Positions 44,350 through 53,007 are shown, counted from the first letter of the stretch. The stretch: DNA of 64,000 nt from Clostridium beijerinckii HUN142 (GCF_000621745.1 NZ_KK211335.1:248250-312249), one strand, 5' to 3'. The notes: generated by a model from the sequence alone, not told the origin. Made by a program: numbers and translations.

Positions 44350-45381
44350 GTGGAAAAATGTGATGGCGATTTAAATATGTTAGAATTAAGAGATATTATT
44401 GATTTGAACTTTCTTCAAAAGTTTCAAGATGAATTTGCACAAAGTATGGATATTGCGAGTGTAACAGTGGATAAAAATGGAGCTCCGGTTACAATGCCAA
44501 GTAGTTATACTAATATATGTTCTAATCTTACTCAATCGACACAACTTGGGAAAAATCGATGTGCACAATGCCATGCCAGTGCTGGAGAGGAAGCATTTAG
44601 AACTGGAAAACCCTATATTTATAAATGTCATTCAGGACTTATTGATTTTGCAGCACCAATAATAGTTAAAGGAACTCTTATTGGCACAATTCTTGGTGGT
44701 CAAATTCTCTTTGATAATCCTAAAGAATCTGAGTTTAAACATACTGCAAGAGAGCTTGGTTTAGAAGAAGAAGAATATTATATTGCAGCTAAAGAGGTGA
44801 AGATAGTAGAGGAGAAAAAGATTAAGTCAGCAGCCGAAGTTTTATTTTCGGTAGCCAATACATTATCTCAAGAAGGATATCAACGGTTAAAGATTACGGA
44901 ATTAACTGGAACCCTTACAGAAAGCTTTGAACAAATATCTTCTGCAACCCAACATCTTGCTGCATCATCAATGGAAGTTACTGAAAATCAAAATTTATTA
45001 AATAGTGAAATAGTAAAGGTACGAGAACTCTCTAATAAAATAAATGTTATTTTGGGTTATATAAAAGACATAACCAATCAAACAAAAATGCTTGGACTTA
45101 ACGCTTCAATTGAAGCAGCAAGAGTTGGGGATTTGGGAAAAGGATTTTCTGTTGTTGCAAAGGAAATTAGGAATTTAGCAGAAAATTCTAGAGAAACATC
45201 AAAAAATATTGCTGAGTTGGTGAAAAAAATACAGGAATCAGTAGAAAAGACTATGCAGGTATCCAATACTACACTAGATATAACTGAGCAACAATCAGCT
45301 GCAATAGAAGAAACAAATGCTAGTGTTGAGGAATTAACAAGTTTTACTATAGAATTAGATAAATTAGCTAAATCACAGTAA
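44350..45381 (+). CDS. PocR-domain protein with methyl-accepting chemotaxis signalling domain
   Basis: About 343 residues, GTG 44350 behind GGAGGAG. Residues about 10-180 form a PocR sensory domain (MLELRDIIDLNFLQKFQDEFA, then C..C with GKNRCAQCHASAGEEA and IYKCHSGLIDFAAPI, TILGGQIL). Residues about 190-343 are the MCP signalling coiled coil, with IKDITNQTKMLGLNASIEAARVGDLGKGFSVVAKEIRNLAE as the hairpin tip that contacts CheA/CheW. There is no transmembrane helix, so it is a cytoplasmic chemoreceptor. The C-terminal helix is shorter than in full receptors. Ligand may be a small metabolite or, through the cysteines, redox state. Confidence 0.88.
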   Translation: MEKCDGDLNMLELRDIIDLNFLQKFQDEFAQSMDIASVTVDKNGAPVTMPSSYTNICSNLTQSTQLGKNRCAQCHASAGEEAFRTGKPYIYKCHSGLIDFAAPIIVKGTLIGTILGGQILFDNPKESEFKHTARELGLEEEEYYIAAKEVKIVEEKKIKSAAEVLFSVANTLSQEGYQRLKITELTGTLTESFEQISSATQHLAASSMEVTENQNLLNSEIVKVRELSNKINVILGYIKDITNQTKMLGLNASIEAARVGDLGKGFSVVAKEIRNLAENSRETSKNIAELVKKIQESVEKTMQVSNTTLDITEQQSAAIEETNASVEELTSFTIELDKLAKSQ

Positions 45382-45418
45382 ATTATAAAATATGAATCTT
45401 ATCAATAATATAATGTGT

Positions 45419-45440
45419 TCCCCATTTTGGGGATCTTTTT
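45419..45440 (+). terminator. Terminator
   Basis: TCCCC-ATTTT-GGGGA stem followed by TCTTTTT, after the chemoreceptor gene. Confidence 0.75.
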
Positions 45441-45804
45441 ATTCTTTAGGAACTTCTCATGAAGCAAAAACTTCTCAGAGTATAATAAAATAGTTTTATT
45501 AAAAATTATAATTGAGTAATCATATTCAAGTGGAGGTAAAACTTGTTAAGAGGTTTTTGGATTCAATCTTAATAGTTTTACTGGGATCGATTACTAAGAT
45601 TGTAGCCAAACTATTATTAGCTGTGATTCTTACATTAATGGGGGTGCTAATTAATAAAATTTGTATCTCTTGCATTATAAATGTCAGTAATAATAGTTTG
45701 GGGAGGAACGGCAAGTGCAACAGGTATATTTATGTTAAAGAATAAAGTTATAAAGATAAAAAAATATTATAATATTAATAGTATTGGTTTATATCAAATG
45801 ACAG
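45441..45804. other. Intergenic region with a doubtful membrane ORF
   Basis: A hydrophobic frame (45530-45745; LLAVILTLMGVLINKI...) and a second hydrophobic frame shifted by one base (MSVIIVWGGTASATGIF...) overlap in succession. They may be one small membrane protein gene broken by a frameshift. No clear ribosome site and start combination is seen. Confidence 0.3.
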
Positions 45805-46137
45805 CTAGGAAATTTTAGCTTGCTTAAAAGTTAATTTAACGTCACCATATATTATAAATTTGTAGTCAGGTTTAATTGGAATTAATGGATTTCTGGTAGA
45901 ACTAGGTGGTATTCTTATAAATTGCTCTACATTTTTACTAGAATTAATAATAAATAATAAACCATCAACGTAAGGTTCATTATTTTCTACAATGTAAGTA
46001 ACATTATCAGAAAGATTAAGATCTTTCATTGTATAAAAACCTTGGGAATATATTTTTGTTTGAGCAAATGTATTTACTGTATTGATAGTAAATGATAGAA
46101 AGAAAAAAATAGAAAATACAATAACAGATTTTCTCAT
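45805..46137 (-). CDS. Small secreted protein, paralogue group member 3
   Basis: 110 residues from ATG 46137, for which AAAGGTGG is correctly spaced. Signal peptide (RKSVIVFSIFFFLSFTINTVNTFA) followed by KIYSQGFYTMKDLNLSDNVTYIVENN, GLLFIINSSKNVEQFIRIPPSS and LIPIKPDYKFIIYGDVKLTF. The YSQG.YT and L(I/V)P..PDY...I.G pattern is shared with 43034 and, in part, with 37663. Unknown function, probably an exported beta-sandwich protein. Confidence 0.65.
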   Translation of the reverse strand: MRKSVIVFSIFFFLSFTINTVNTFAQTKIYSQGFYTMKDLNLSDNVTYIVENNEPYVDGLLFIINSSKNVEQFIRIPPSSTRNPLIPIKPDYKFIIYGDVKLTFKQAKIS

Positions 46138-46239
46138 ATTATTATCCACCTTTCATAACTTAAGGAGTATTCAAATAATTAGTTGAATTTATTATATGGA
46201 GTATAGATAAATATATTCGTTATAGAAAGGAGGATACTT

Positions 46240-46449
46240 GTGTTAAATAAGAAAGAAATTAAATATTTTAAGTTTATTCTGAAAAAAGAGAATTGCAAAT
46301 TAGAATCAAATATTAAATTCTTTAAATCAAAAGGGGCTAATCTTGATGAGATATGTCAAGAAGAACAGAAGAGGCAAGAAAATGATTTGTCTGAAAATAA
46401 AGAGACAATTATAAAATTAGATAAAATGTTAAGAGAAATATGTAACTAA
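46240..46449 (+). CDS. Small charged protein of unknown function
   Basis: 69 residues, GTG start behind AAAGGAGGA. Rich in Lys, Glu and Asn, probably one long helix or coiled coil (IKYFKFILKKENCKLESNIKFF ... CQEEQKRQENDLSENKETIIKLDKMLR). It resembles small Spo0E-like or coiled-coil peptides in size, but lacks the SQ.LD motif. A short GCCCC/GGGGC hairpin lies 40 bp downstream. Confidence 0.5.
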   Translation: MLNKKEIKYFKFILKKENCKLESNIKFFKSKGANLDEICQEEQKRQENDLSENKETIIKLDKMLREICN

Positions 46450-47318
46450 ATATTTAACCAATTGAATAATATTGAAAGAGCATATAAAAGCCCCAATTAA
46501 GGGGCAGAAAATGAATAGACTAAAGTATAAGATAACTATTAAATTAGAGCTACTAAAAGAGAAAATAATATTTTGAGGATTATATTTAATTATATGAAGA
46601 TGATTCTAAACATGGATAAATAACTTGTAATCTTAAAAAGTGAACTTAAGTCAATGATACTGGACTGTTGCCATAAATTATGACATATGAGTCATAGGCA
46701 AGAGGTTTCAAAAAATGCTAATTTGATTGAGGATCCAGCTTTACTAATTTTGTATAATCTGGTTTGTATCAATAATAATAATTATAACTTTGTCATTAAT
46801 ATTAGTGATCTTGGCTGTTAGAGAAGAGGTGATTTTCAATTTTTCATCTCTTACATCATGTGTGTCTTGAGTAATAACTACAGGAGAAGCATGAACAATA
46901 GTCATGATAAGAATAAAGAAGTAAGAATTGATATGATGAATTTCTTAATTATAGTAAAGACCTTTCACGACTTAAAATTAATAGATCTGATAACTAAATA
47001 CCAATTCATAACAGTAAATAAGCTCTTACAAAGAAGAAATTAAGATAAAACATGTTTAGAAATAATTTAAATATATGAGTTAAACTTTCTGTGTAAGAGT
47101 ACTTTTGAAGTCCTATTTCGTAACCGCAGCGTTTAATCTCTTTAAATCTTCCTTTGCTTATGATACTAAAGCTCTATTAATTCACTATTTTTCTTTTTAA
47201 ACTGATTTAAAATACAACTAGCAATCATATAGAAAAAGAGGGATTTAGGTCTCAATGTGTAATACTATACTTTAGATTATTTATGCTTATGTTATAAAAA
47301 ATAAGGGGTGGTATACAA
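46450..47318. other. Gene-poor stretch
   Basis: Apart from a GCCCCAATTAAGGGGC hairpin at 46490-46505, nothing is secure. A minus-strand frame near 47100-47190 (SIISKGRFKEIKRCGYEIGLQKYS) may be a relic of a lost gene. Confidence 0.4.
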
Positions 47319-48656
47319 ATGAAGTACTTATTAAATGAAAATGAAATGCTAGAAGAATGGGAAAGCTTTATATCAATTGTAAATAAAAATGCTATAGCAA
47401 GAAGCATTACATTGGAATCATGGAAGAGGTGTAATGATTTAGGATTAGAGCGTGATAAAATTAAATTTAAGTTCTTGCGTGATGGAGATCTTAAACAAAA
47501 GGTGCAAGAAAATTCGCATTTAATTGAAGCTTCGAAGTTGTATATGGATTCTTTGTCTACTAGCTTAATTGATATACCACATATAGTTGCTTTAGCAGAT
47601 AATGAAGGATGGATAATTGATTTAAGAGGAACACCAGAAGAATTTTGGGGAAAGCAGGAAGTTCTCTGCCTTGGTGCGAATTGGTCAGAAGAAAACATAG
47701 GAAATAATGGAGTGGGAACAGCTATCGCCATAGGAGAACCAATCCTTGTTTATGGAAGAGAACATTATGCAACTGCTTATGCTGGTTGCTCATGTATAGG
47801 TGCGCCTATTATATATAATGGTAACATTATAGGAGCGGTGGATATAAGTGTACCGGTTAAGTATGCAAATCCAGCAAGACTTCATATACTTATTGCATGC
47901 GTAAATTCAATTGAATCTACAATTATGCATATTAATAATAATGACTCTGAATTGGTTTCAATTAACATGAATCCATCGATAATAAGTGAGTTAATTGCAA
48001 CAACTATCCATGATCTAAAAAATCCATTAGCTGTAATTAGAGGATTAGGACAGTTAGGAAAGTTGAATTCAGATAAATCTAAAGTTGATAATTACCTTAA
48101 TAGGATAATTAAACAAGTTGATGAAATGAATGATATGGTTATTGAACTCTTAAGCATATTTAAACCGGAGAAACTTATAGCACAAAAAGTAGCATCTACA
48201 TTAGAAGAAATCTTATTCTCGTTTGAGCCCATTTGCGAGTCAAAAAAAATCAAGTTATATTTACATAAAAATGAAGATAATTATGTAAATATATCTGAAA
48301 AACTTTTAAAGAGAGCAATCGAAAATATTATCAATAATGCGGTTCAAATAATGGATGAAGGTGGAACAATTGAAATTTTAACAGAACAAGATGGGGATTT
48401 TATAATAATATCAATTAAGGATACTGCAGGAGGTATACCAGAAGAATTAAGTGAAACTTTATTTGAACCATTTACTTTTAGAAGAAGTGGTGGGACAGGA
48501 TTGGGCTTGTTTATGGCATATCATACAATTACAAATGTTCATAAGGGTCAGATATGGTTTGAAACAGAATTACAGAGAGGGACTACATTTTTTATAAAAT
48601 TACCGATATCTAAAGACTTTGAAAGTTCAAGAATAAAAGAATATAGATTGGTTTGA
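47319..48656 (+). CDS. Orphan sensor histidine kinase with AcoR-type GAF domain
   Basis: 445 residues, soluble. The N-terminal half resembles the sensory half of AcoR-type sigma-54 activators: SWKRCNDLGL, then a GAF domain with WSEENIGNNGVGTAIAIGEPI, YGREHYATAYAGCSCIGAPI and GAVDISVP. The C-terminal half is a kinase: phosphoacceptor in ATTIHDLKNPLAVI, N-box NIINNAVQIMDEGG, DTAGGIPEE and GGTGLGLFMAYH. No response regulator is nearby. In clostridia orphan kinases commonly phosphorylate Spo0A; the AcoR-like GAF domain would make the input metabolic. GGGGTGG ribosome site. Confidence 0.85.
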   Translation: MKYLLNENEMLEEWESFISIVNKNAIARSITLESWKRCNDLGLERDKIKFKFLRDGDLKQKVQENSHLIEASKLYMDSLSTSLIDIPHIVALADNEGWIIDLRGTPEEFWGKQEVLCLGANWSEENIGNNGVGTAIAIGEPILVYGREHYATAYAGCSCIGAPIIYNGNIIGAVDISVPVKYANPARLHILIACVNSIESTIMHINNNDSELVSINMNPSIISELIATTIHDLKNPLAVIRGLGQLGKLNSDKSKVDNYLNRIIKQVDEMNDMVIELLSIFKPEKLIAQKVASTLEEILFSFEPICESKKIKLYLHKNEDNYVNISEKLLKRAIENIINNAVQIMDEGGTIEILTEQDGDFIIISIKDTAGGIPEELSETLFEPFTFRRSGGTGLGLFMAYHTITNVHKGQIWFETELQRGTTFFIKLPISKDFESSRIKEYRLV

Positions 48657-48945
48657 TTTATTTTAATTAAATAATACCATCTTATAAAGAATTTGTAAGA
48701 GTAGAGATAAAAGAATAAAATACTACTTTTATGACAACAAATGATAAAAAAACGAGCAATATTAATTTTAATAATAATGGGAATACATAGAGGAATAGGA
48801 GCATTCAAAAGTTTTACAAAAAGGAATAAACAAATGAATGAAAAATTGGATGCCATTTTAGAAGAACTAGAAAAAACAAGAAGTGAATTTGAGGTGGCTT
48901 CCCAAAAATGTTTCTTGAGATTATACTATTAGGAAGTGAATACAT

Positions 48946-49338
48946 ATGAAGTTAAAAAGGCCAGCATTAGTAACATTCATTGCATATTTAAATTTGCTAG
49001 GTACATTTTTTATAATAATATCAGTTTTTCCAATACAAAAACTTATTGAACAATTCGGTATTCTTATTATTCCAATATCGGATTCATTGGATGCTGCAAT
49101 TAGAATATCAAGTGCTCTAGTCATGTTAATAATATCATACGGATATTTTAGACTTAAAAAATGGGGTTATGGTTTAATGATAACTTATAATTTATTCTTT
49201 TTAGTGTTATCTATGATCTTTATAGCATTAAAGATTAAGAATTCATATAATGTGCAAGGAATAATACAATCACTTGTGGGACTAATAATTACATTTCCAT
49301 CTAAACGGTACTTTATTAAAGAAAATGAAGAGTTGTAA
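48946..49338 (+). CDS. Small four-helix membrane protein
   Basis: 130 residues with about four hydrophobic helices (about 8-30, 42-62, 66-90, 95-118), starting MKLKRPALVTFIAYLNLLGT and with a conserved-looking YGYFRLKKWGYGLMITYN. Such proteins are widespread and mostly uncharacterised in Firmicutes. AGGAAGTGA ribosome site. Single gene, followed by a bidirectional terminator. Confidence 0.7.
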   Translation: MKLKRPALVTFIAYLNLLGTFFIIISVFPIQKLIEQFGILIIPISDSLDAAIRISSALVMLIISYGYFRLKKWGYGLMITYNLFFLVLSMIFIALKIKNSYNVQGIIQSLVGLIITFPSKRYFIKENEEL

Positions 49339-49422
49339 TATTAATAAGTCGTGTATCATTTTATAGTCTAAATTCAAATTAAACTACTAAGTTTTGTTTT
49401 CATAATATAAGCAAAGTTTAAA

Positions 49423-49457
49423 AGCAATAAACACTTCAAAATGTTTATTGCCTTTTT
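49423..49457. terminator. Bidirectional terminator
   Basis: GCAATAAACA pairs with TGTTTATTGC; A-rich and T-rich flanks on either side. It separates the membrane gene from the converging YvrJ gene. Confidence 0.75.
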
Positions 49458-49459
49458 AC

Positions 49460-49660
49460 TCATGCCACTTTATGAGAATCATCAGTAGAACTCTCTGTAT
49501 CGATAGCTACTCCAAGTTTAGCTGATATTATAGTATTTAACTTATTAATTGAACTTGATAAGCTAACAATTTGTTTCTCTAAGCGTATTAGCAAATATGC
49601 AGATACAGCCACAGGAAAACCATTATTTACTATAAGATTAATTAAATCTGTTACTTCCAT
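49460..49660 (-). CDS. YvrJ-family small membrane peptide (holin-like)
   Basis: About 66 residues: MEVTDLINLIVNNGFPVAVSAYLLIRLE, then a helix EKQIVSLSSSINKLNTII. This is the YvrJ/BhlA-UviB-like pattern: one N-terminal membrane helix interrupted by a Pro with an amphipathic tail. Such peptides accompany bacteriocin or phage lysis genes. ATG 49660 is chosen as AGGAGGTGAT is 9 bases upstream. It groups with the endolysin and sigma factor nearby. Confidence 0.7.
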   Translation of the reverse strand: MEVTDLINLIVNNGFPVAVSAYLLIRLEKQIVSLSSSINKLNTIISAKLGVAIDTESSTDDSHKVA

Positions 49661-49747
49661 GATCACATCACCTCCTACAAAGGATATATGAAATAAAATA
49701 TATTAGTTCATGTTAGAGAACAAATAATTATCTGAAATTAAAATAAA

Positions 49748-49951
49748 TTACTGAGTGCCACCTTCATTTACAATATGGTTATGATAATAATCTATAGCAA
49801 TATCAACTATGGTACTGACACATACAATAATATCTGGGTATATGCTTTTTAATTCATTTATTTTTCTTATGGTAGAACTTCTAAGGGTGTAGCTTCTTTT
49901 AATATTTGGAGTTTCACCATCAATGGCAGGAGTGGCACCATTAGGTATCAA
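49748..49951 (-). CDS. RHH-like DNA-binding protein or C-terminal part of a split gene
   Basis: 67 residues from a TTG. KRSYTLRSSTIRKINELKSIYPD then VSTIVDIAIDYYHNHI has the strand-helix-helix pattern of ribbon-helix-helix (CopG/Arc) proteins. It overlaps the end of the upstream ORF by 11 bases in another frame (TTGATACCTAA contains both start and stop). It may be translationally coupled or, more likely, the displaced C-terminus of that ORF after a frameshift, since no ribosome site precedes it. Confidence 0.5.
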   Translation of the reverse strand: MIPNGATPAIDGETPNIKRSYTLRSSTIRKINELKSIYPDIIVCVSTIVDIAIDYYHNHIVNEGGTQ

Positions 49952-50261
49952 ACAGTTCCTTAGCAGAGCTTAAAGTATTTTTTATTTCTATGGAGTTAGT
50001 TATATTATTTTGAAAATTGCTGTTAATAGTTGAAGCTGTATTAGTTTGAGTATTGTTTTTAGGATCTTCTTGAATAGCAGCATTATTATTAGATTTACTA
50101 TCAGAGCTAGTTTGAATAATATTAATATCAGAATCATCATCAAAAGAGAAAGAAGATATGCAGTCACCAGCTATAGGAGATTCACTAGTAAATCCGTATA
50201 CTTCACCTTCATCATATTCAAAATCATTTTTAGGAACCTTTGATGTTTTTCTTCTAGCCAT
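49941..50261 (-). CDS. Disordered protein of unknown function (N-terminal part of a split gene?)
   Basis: 106 residues starting MARRKTSKVPKNDFEYDEGEVYGF behind GGAGGG. After a basic then acidic N-terminus it becomes Asn/Ser/Thr-rich (NNNAAIQEDPKNNTQTNT) and apparently unfolded. It ends in SAKELFDT at a frame boundary where the RHH-like frame begins. A natural fusion would give a disordered N-terminal domain with a C-terminal DNA-binding RHH domain. Confidence 0.5.
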   Translation of the reverse strand: MARRKTSKVPKNDFEYDEGEVYGFTSESPIAGDCISSFSFDDDSDINIIQTSSDSKSNNNAAIQEDPKNNTQTNTASTINSNFQNNITNSIEIKNTLSSAKELFDT

Positions 50262-50652
50262 AAGTTATATACCCTCCTTGGCAGTATTTTTATGTATCTT
50301 CATAAAAGATATATGGTTATTTATCAGAGATTCTCAAATTCTAAAGAATTTGAGAATATAAATTTTTTAGAATTAAGGAATTTTAGAATGTAAGATTTTA
50401 AGAATATATATTCTTTAGAATTTAAGAACTTAAGAATTTGCTTATAAAATGCGGGTTAAGAGATTAGACATGTAAATTTAATTATGATTTTAATGTTACG
50501 TTGCAGTATAAAACATATATCAATAATATCAGAAGATTAAGTCTTAATATTTAGGAGTGTGCAGCAGTTAACTCTCACTATAAGAAATGAGAGTCTAGCT
50601 ATCGGATAAATTTTCTTAAGCTGTAAATAAATTATTGGAGTGTGTTGTAAAA
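50262..50652. other. Divergent spacer
   Basis: Contains runs of repeated AAGAATTT/TTTAAGAATAT motifs (50330-50440) that can fold on themselves, and a small ACTCTCA/TGAGAGT hairpin at about 50571-50594. No gene is seen. Confidence 0.4.
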
Positions 50653-50895
50653 ATGATTAGAGATGAAATTAAACTTAATCCAGAAGAAGTAGAGTGCTTT
50701 GATAAAAAGCAGATTGCTTTAGCAATTAGAAATTCGACTTTTAATGATGAACTTCAATGTTCTTTAATTACTGAAGGAATACTTAATAAATGTGAAGGAT
50801 GTTCTCTTAAGTATATTTGTGATAGCATTGATCAAGTAGCTCAAAACTATATTGATAAGACTACAGATGTTATTAATAATTTTAATTTTGAATAA
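50653..50895 (+). CDS. Small cysteine-containing protein of unknown function
   Basis: 80 residues from ATG 50653 (TTGGAG site 12 bases upstream). Contains C in EVECFDKK, ELQCSLI, then NKCEGCSLKYICDS: a Cys-x2-Cys...Cys set that could bind zinc or an iron-sulphur centre. Otherwise helical and acidic. It lies back to back with the lysis/sigma factor module and ends at a bidirectional terminator. Confidence 0.55.
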   Translation: MIRDEIKLNPEEVECFDKKQIALAIRNSTFNDELQCSLITEGILNKCEGCSLKYICDSIDQVAQNYIDKTTDVINNFNFE

Positions 50896-50927
50896 GTGGA
50901 TATAGATTAATATAGTTATATAAAAAT

Positions 50928-50960
50928 AAAAACTCCTAGGTTAGCCTTGGAGTTTTTACG
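50928..50960. terminator. Bidirectional terminator
   Basis: AAAAACTCC and GGAGTTTTT form the stem between the converging 50653 gene and sigma factor gene. Confidence 0.7.
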
Positions 50961-51522
50961 CTTTGATGCTTTCATAATAATGAGATATATTGTTTAGTAT
51001 TTTCTTTAGAATAGTGTTCTTTTTTAGGATAGCAGTAGAGTAGCACATATTTTTAAAATAAGCATATTCTTTTACAGTGTAATTTTTATAGAATACATAA
51101 TCTATGAGTTCAAGTTCATCTTCATTTAAATCTTCATAATCACACATTTCACATAATGAAGTTTCAGTTGAGATTTCTTCTGAAGGAAGATTACTTTCAA
51201 AATTATCATATAGACTTAATGCATCATTACCTTCAGTAGATCTTCTAGTTTTAATTCTTTTGATTAAATCACTCATATTATTTTTAATGGCATTAGTAGC
51301 ATAGGCAACGAATCTATGCTTTTCTATATTGTACATGTAAACAGATTTAAAAAGTGATTGGTAACATTCCTGCATAATATCATGTGCGTTATATCCATCA
51401 ATGAAAGTTCTTTTAGAAATATTATAAATTAAAGTCCTAAATTATTCAGCTAATTTTTCTTTTGCTTCTTCATCATTATTCTTGCACTTGGTAACTAAAA
51501 CTTCAATATAACTAAAATCCAT
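50956..51522 (-). pseudogene. Sigma-70-family factor interrupted by an in-frame stop
   Basis: From ATG 51522 (AAGGAGG just upstream) the frame reads MDFSYIEVLVTKCKNNDEEA..., hits TAA at codon 27, and continues in the same frame as a typical region 2 (LIYNISKRTFIDGYNAHDIMQE, CYQSLFKSVYMYNIEKHRFVAYATNAIKNN) and a region 4 (DYVFYKNYTVKEYAYFKNMCYSTAILKKN). The degraded copy at 58651 has GAA where this has TAA, so this is a nonsense change. In clostridia small sigma factors of this kind (TcdR/UviA type) control toxin, bacteriocin or lysis genes. An internal ATG (51375) could still give a truncated product lacking part of region 2. Confidence 0.75.
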
Positions 51523-51678
51523 ATAAGCCTCCTTCCTCAACTAAGAGTTATAAATCAAATAATTTACATATATTGTGTTTGATGTTAAATTTACCTCTAC
51601 ATATAGTATATATGGTTAAAATTCATATAACGTATATGAGTAATTAAAAAAATTAAGAATTATAGGGAGAGATGTAAA
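51523..51678. promoter_or_regulatory. Divergent promoter region of sigma factor and endolysin genes
   Basis: The sequence between the two divergent genes includes TTTACATATATTGTGTTTGA, TTTACCTCTACATATAGTAT and a CATATAACGTATATG near-palindrome. The first two are nearly unchanged in the decayed copy at 58818-58960, although the genes there are destroyed. They may be sites read by the cognate sigma factor. Confidence 0.5.
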
Positions 51679-52521
51679 ATGAGCAATTTTATAATAGCAG
51701 TAGGTCATACTGCTAGTGGTAATGTTGGATGCGGAGTTATTGATAGGCTTGATGAGAGTAAGTGCACTAGAGAGATTGGAGCTTTAGTTACGCAGTATTT
51801 ACAGGAGAAAGGCCACGGTGTTAATTTACTTAGGATTGATGAAGGCAATAAATATAACTGTGAAGATTGCTATATTAGATCAGTTCAAGCTAATCAAATA
51901 GCACAAACTATAGAAGTTAACCTTTATGTAGAAATTCATATTAATGCAGGAGGAGGTAGTGGTCCTGAAGTATTAGTATTTGGAAAATCAGAAGTAGCTA
52001 ATCAATATGCTACGAAAGTCTGCAATGAATTATCAAGTACTCTAAATTTACCTAATAGAGGAGTAAAAATAAGAAACTTAATTGTTCTTAATAAAACTGT
52101 TATGCCTGCAATTTTAGTTGAATGTTTATTTGCTGATAGTGATGACGCAGACAAATATGATCCAGATATTATTGCAAGAGTTATCGTTAATGGATTAGTT
52201 GGAGATGAGGTTTATGGTAATGAAGAGTGGAAGAATGGGTGGAATCATAATGATGTTGGTTGGTGATATTGTACGGATATAGAGAATAAATACTATTACA
52301 CTTCTCAAAATGGCTGGCAGGTTATTGAAGGGGAGTGGTATATTTTTGATGATAGGGGATATGCTTTGCAGAATTGCTGGTATCATGATGAAAACAATAA
52401 TGTTTGGTATTACTTAGATGAAAATTGCATGATGGTTAGGGGAAATAAAGAAAAGCCGCTTTGGAAGTGTATTAATGGGAAATTTTATGCTTTTGATGAA
52501 CATGGAAGATGGATAAAATGA
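51679..52521 (+). pseudogene. Amidase endolysin gene with in-frame TGA before its wall-binding domain
   Basis: The first 195 codons give an N-acetylmuramoyl-L-alanine amidase (Amidase_3): AVGHTASGNVGCGVID with the zinc His, E near residue 36 in CTREIGALV, LYVEIHINAGGGSG with second His, and VECLF. A TGA at 52264-52266 follows GW. The same frame then runs 84 more codons with wall-binding repeats (YYYTSQNGWQVIEGEWYIFDDRGYA, YYLDENCMM, WKCINGKFYAFDEHGRWIK) to TGA 52519. Repeats of this type normally have a Trp here (TGG). The catalytic domain alone would be made (51679-52266), or full length by readthrough. AGGGAGAG ribosome site. Confidence 0.8.
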
Positions 52522-52941
52522 TATATTGATTTTAGAAAGAGATAAACAGGTTGATTTTTAGGTTTAGTATCTCTTGTTTAAGATAATCATTAAAATACAC
52601 TAATAATAAATTTTTTAAATATCATCTATAGAAAATTTATTATTATTAAAGAATGCTCATGCCGATATAATCTGTCGATAATTCTCTGGATCCTAGAGCT
52701 AGTAGATTTGAAGATTGATGTAATTTATAGCCTCTTAGGAGGCCTTATTTTATATGGTTTTAAGATTTATTCAATTCATTTTATCATGTAATATCATAAA
52801 AAATTAACTGTTTTTTGTTGCATGAGTGCCATTAAAAGTAAAATTTATTTAATTGATTATATAATAAGTTGGAAATTAGTAAGTGATTAAACATTTGGAA
52901 ATTTGTACATATTATATATAGAATTAGAAAATAAATATTTA
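52522..52941. other. Intergenic spacer
   Basis: No gene. An AGGCCT-like terminator (AGCCTCTTAGGAGGCC at about 52730-52745) is present, and AT-rich DNA leads to the next promoter. Confidence 0.5.
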
Positions 52942-52988
52942 AATTTATGTCCCAAATATTGAATTTATGTCCCAAGATGTAGTATAAT
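52942..52988 (+). promoter_or_regulatory. Promoter with two direct repeats before the ATPase/protease pair
   Basis: AATTTATGTCCCAA occurs at 52942-52955 and again at 52962-52975, a 20-bp period, and TTGAAT (52959) - 18 bp - TATAAT (52983) forms a promoter overlapping the second copy. Repeats across the promoter are expected for a repressor site. The ATPase's own C-terminal helix-turn-helix is a candidate binder. Confidence 0.65.
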
Positions 52989-53007
52989 AAATTAGGAGGT
53001 GACTGAT

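Noticed and set aside
46858..47043. 61-codon ORF
   Set aside because: No ribosome site, poor amino-acid composition, and no similarity to anything I know.
48741..48932. 63-codon ORF after the orphan kinase
   Set aside because: No ribosome site before its ATG; the coiled-coil-like tail could be real (from an internal start) but evidence is too weak.
50330..50440. CRISPR-like array of AAGAATTT repeats
   Set aside because: Short, irregular AT-rich repeats without constant-length spacers; more likely a self-complementary spacer.
49460..52521. Complete prophage
   Set aside because: Only a YvrJ-type peptide, a sigma factor and an endolysin are found; no terminase, portal, capsid, tail or integrase genes are visible.
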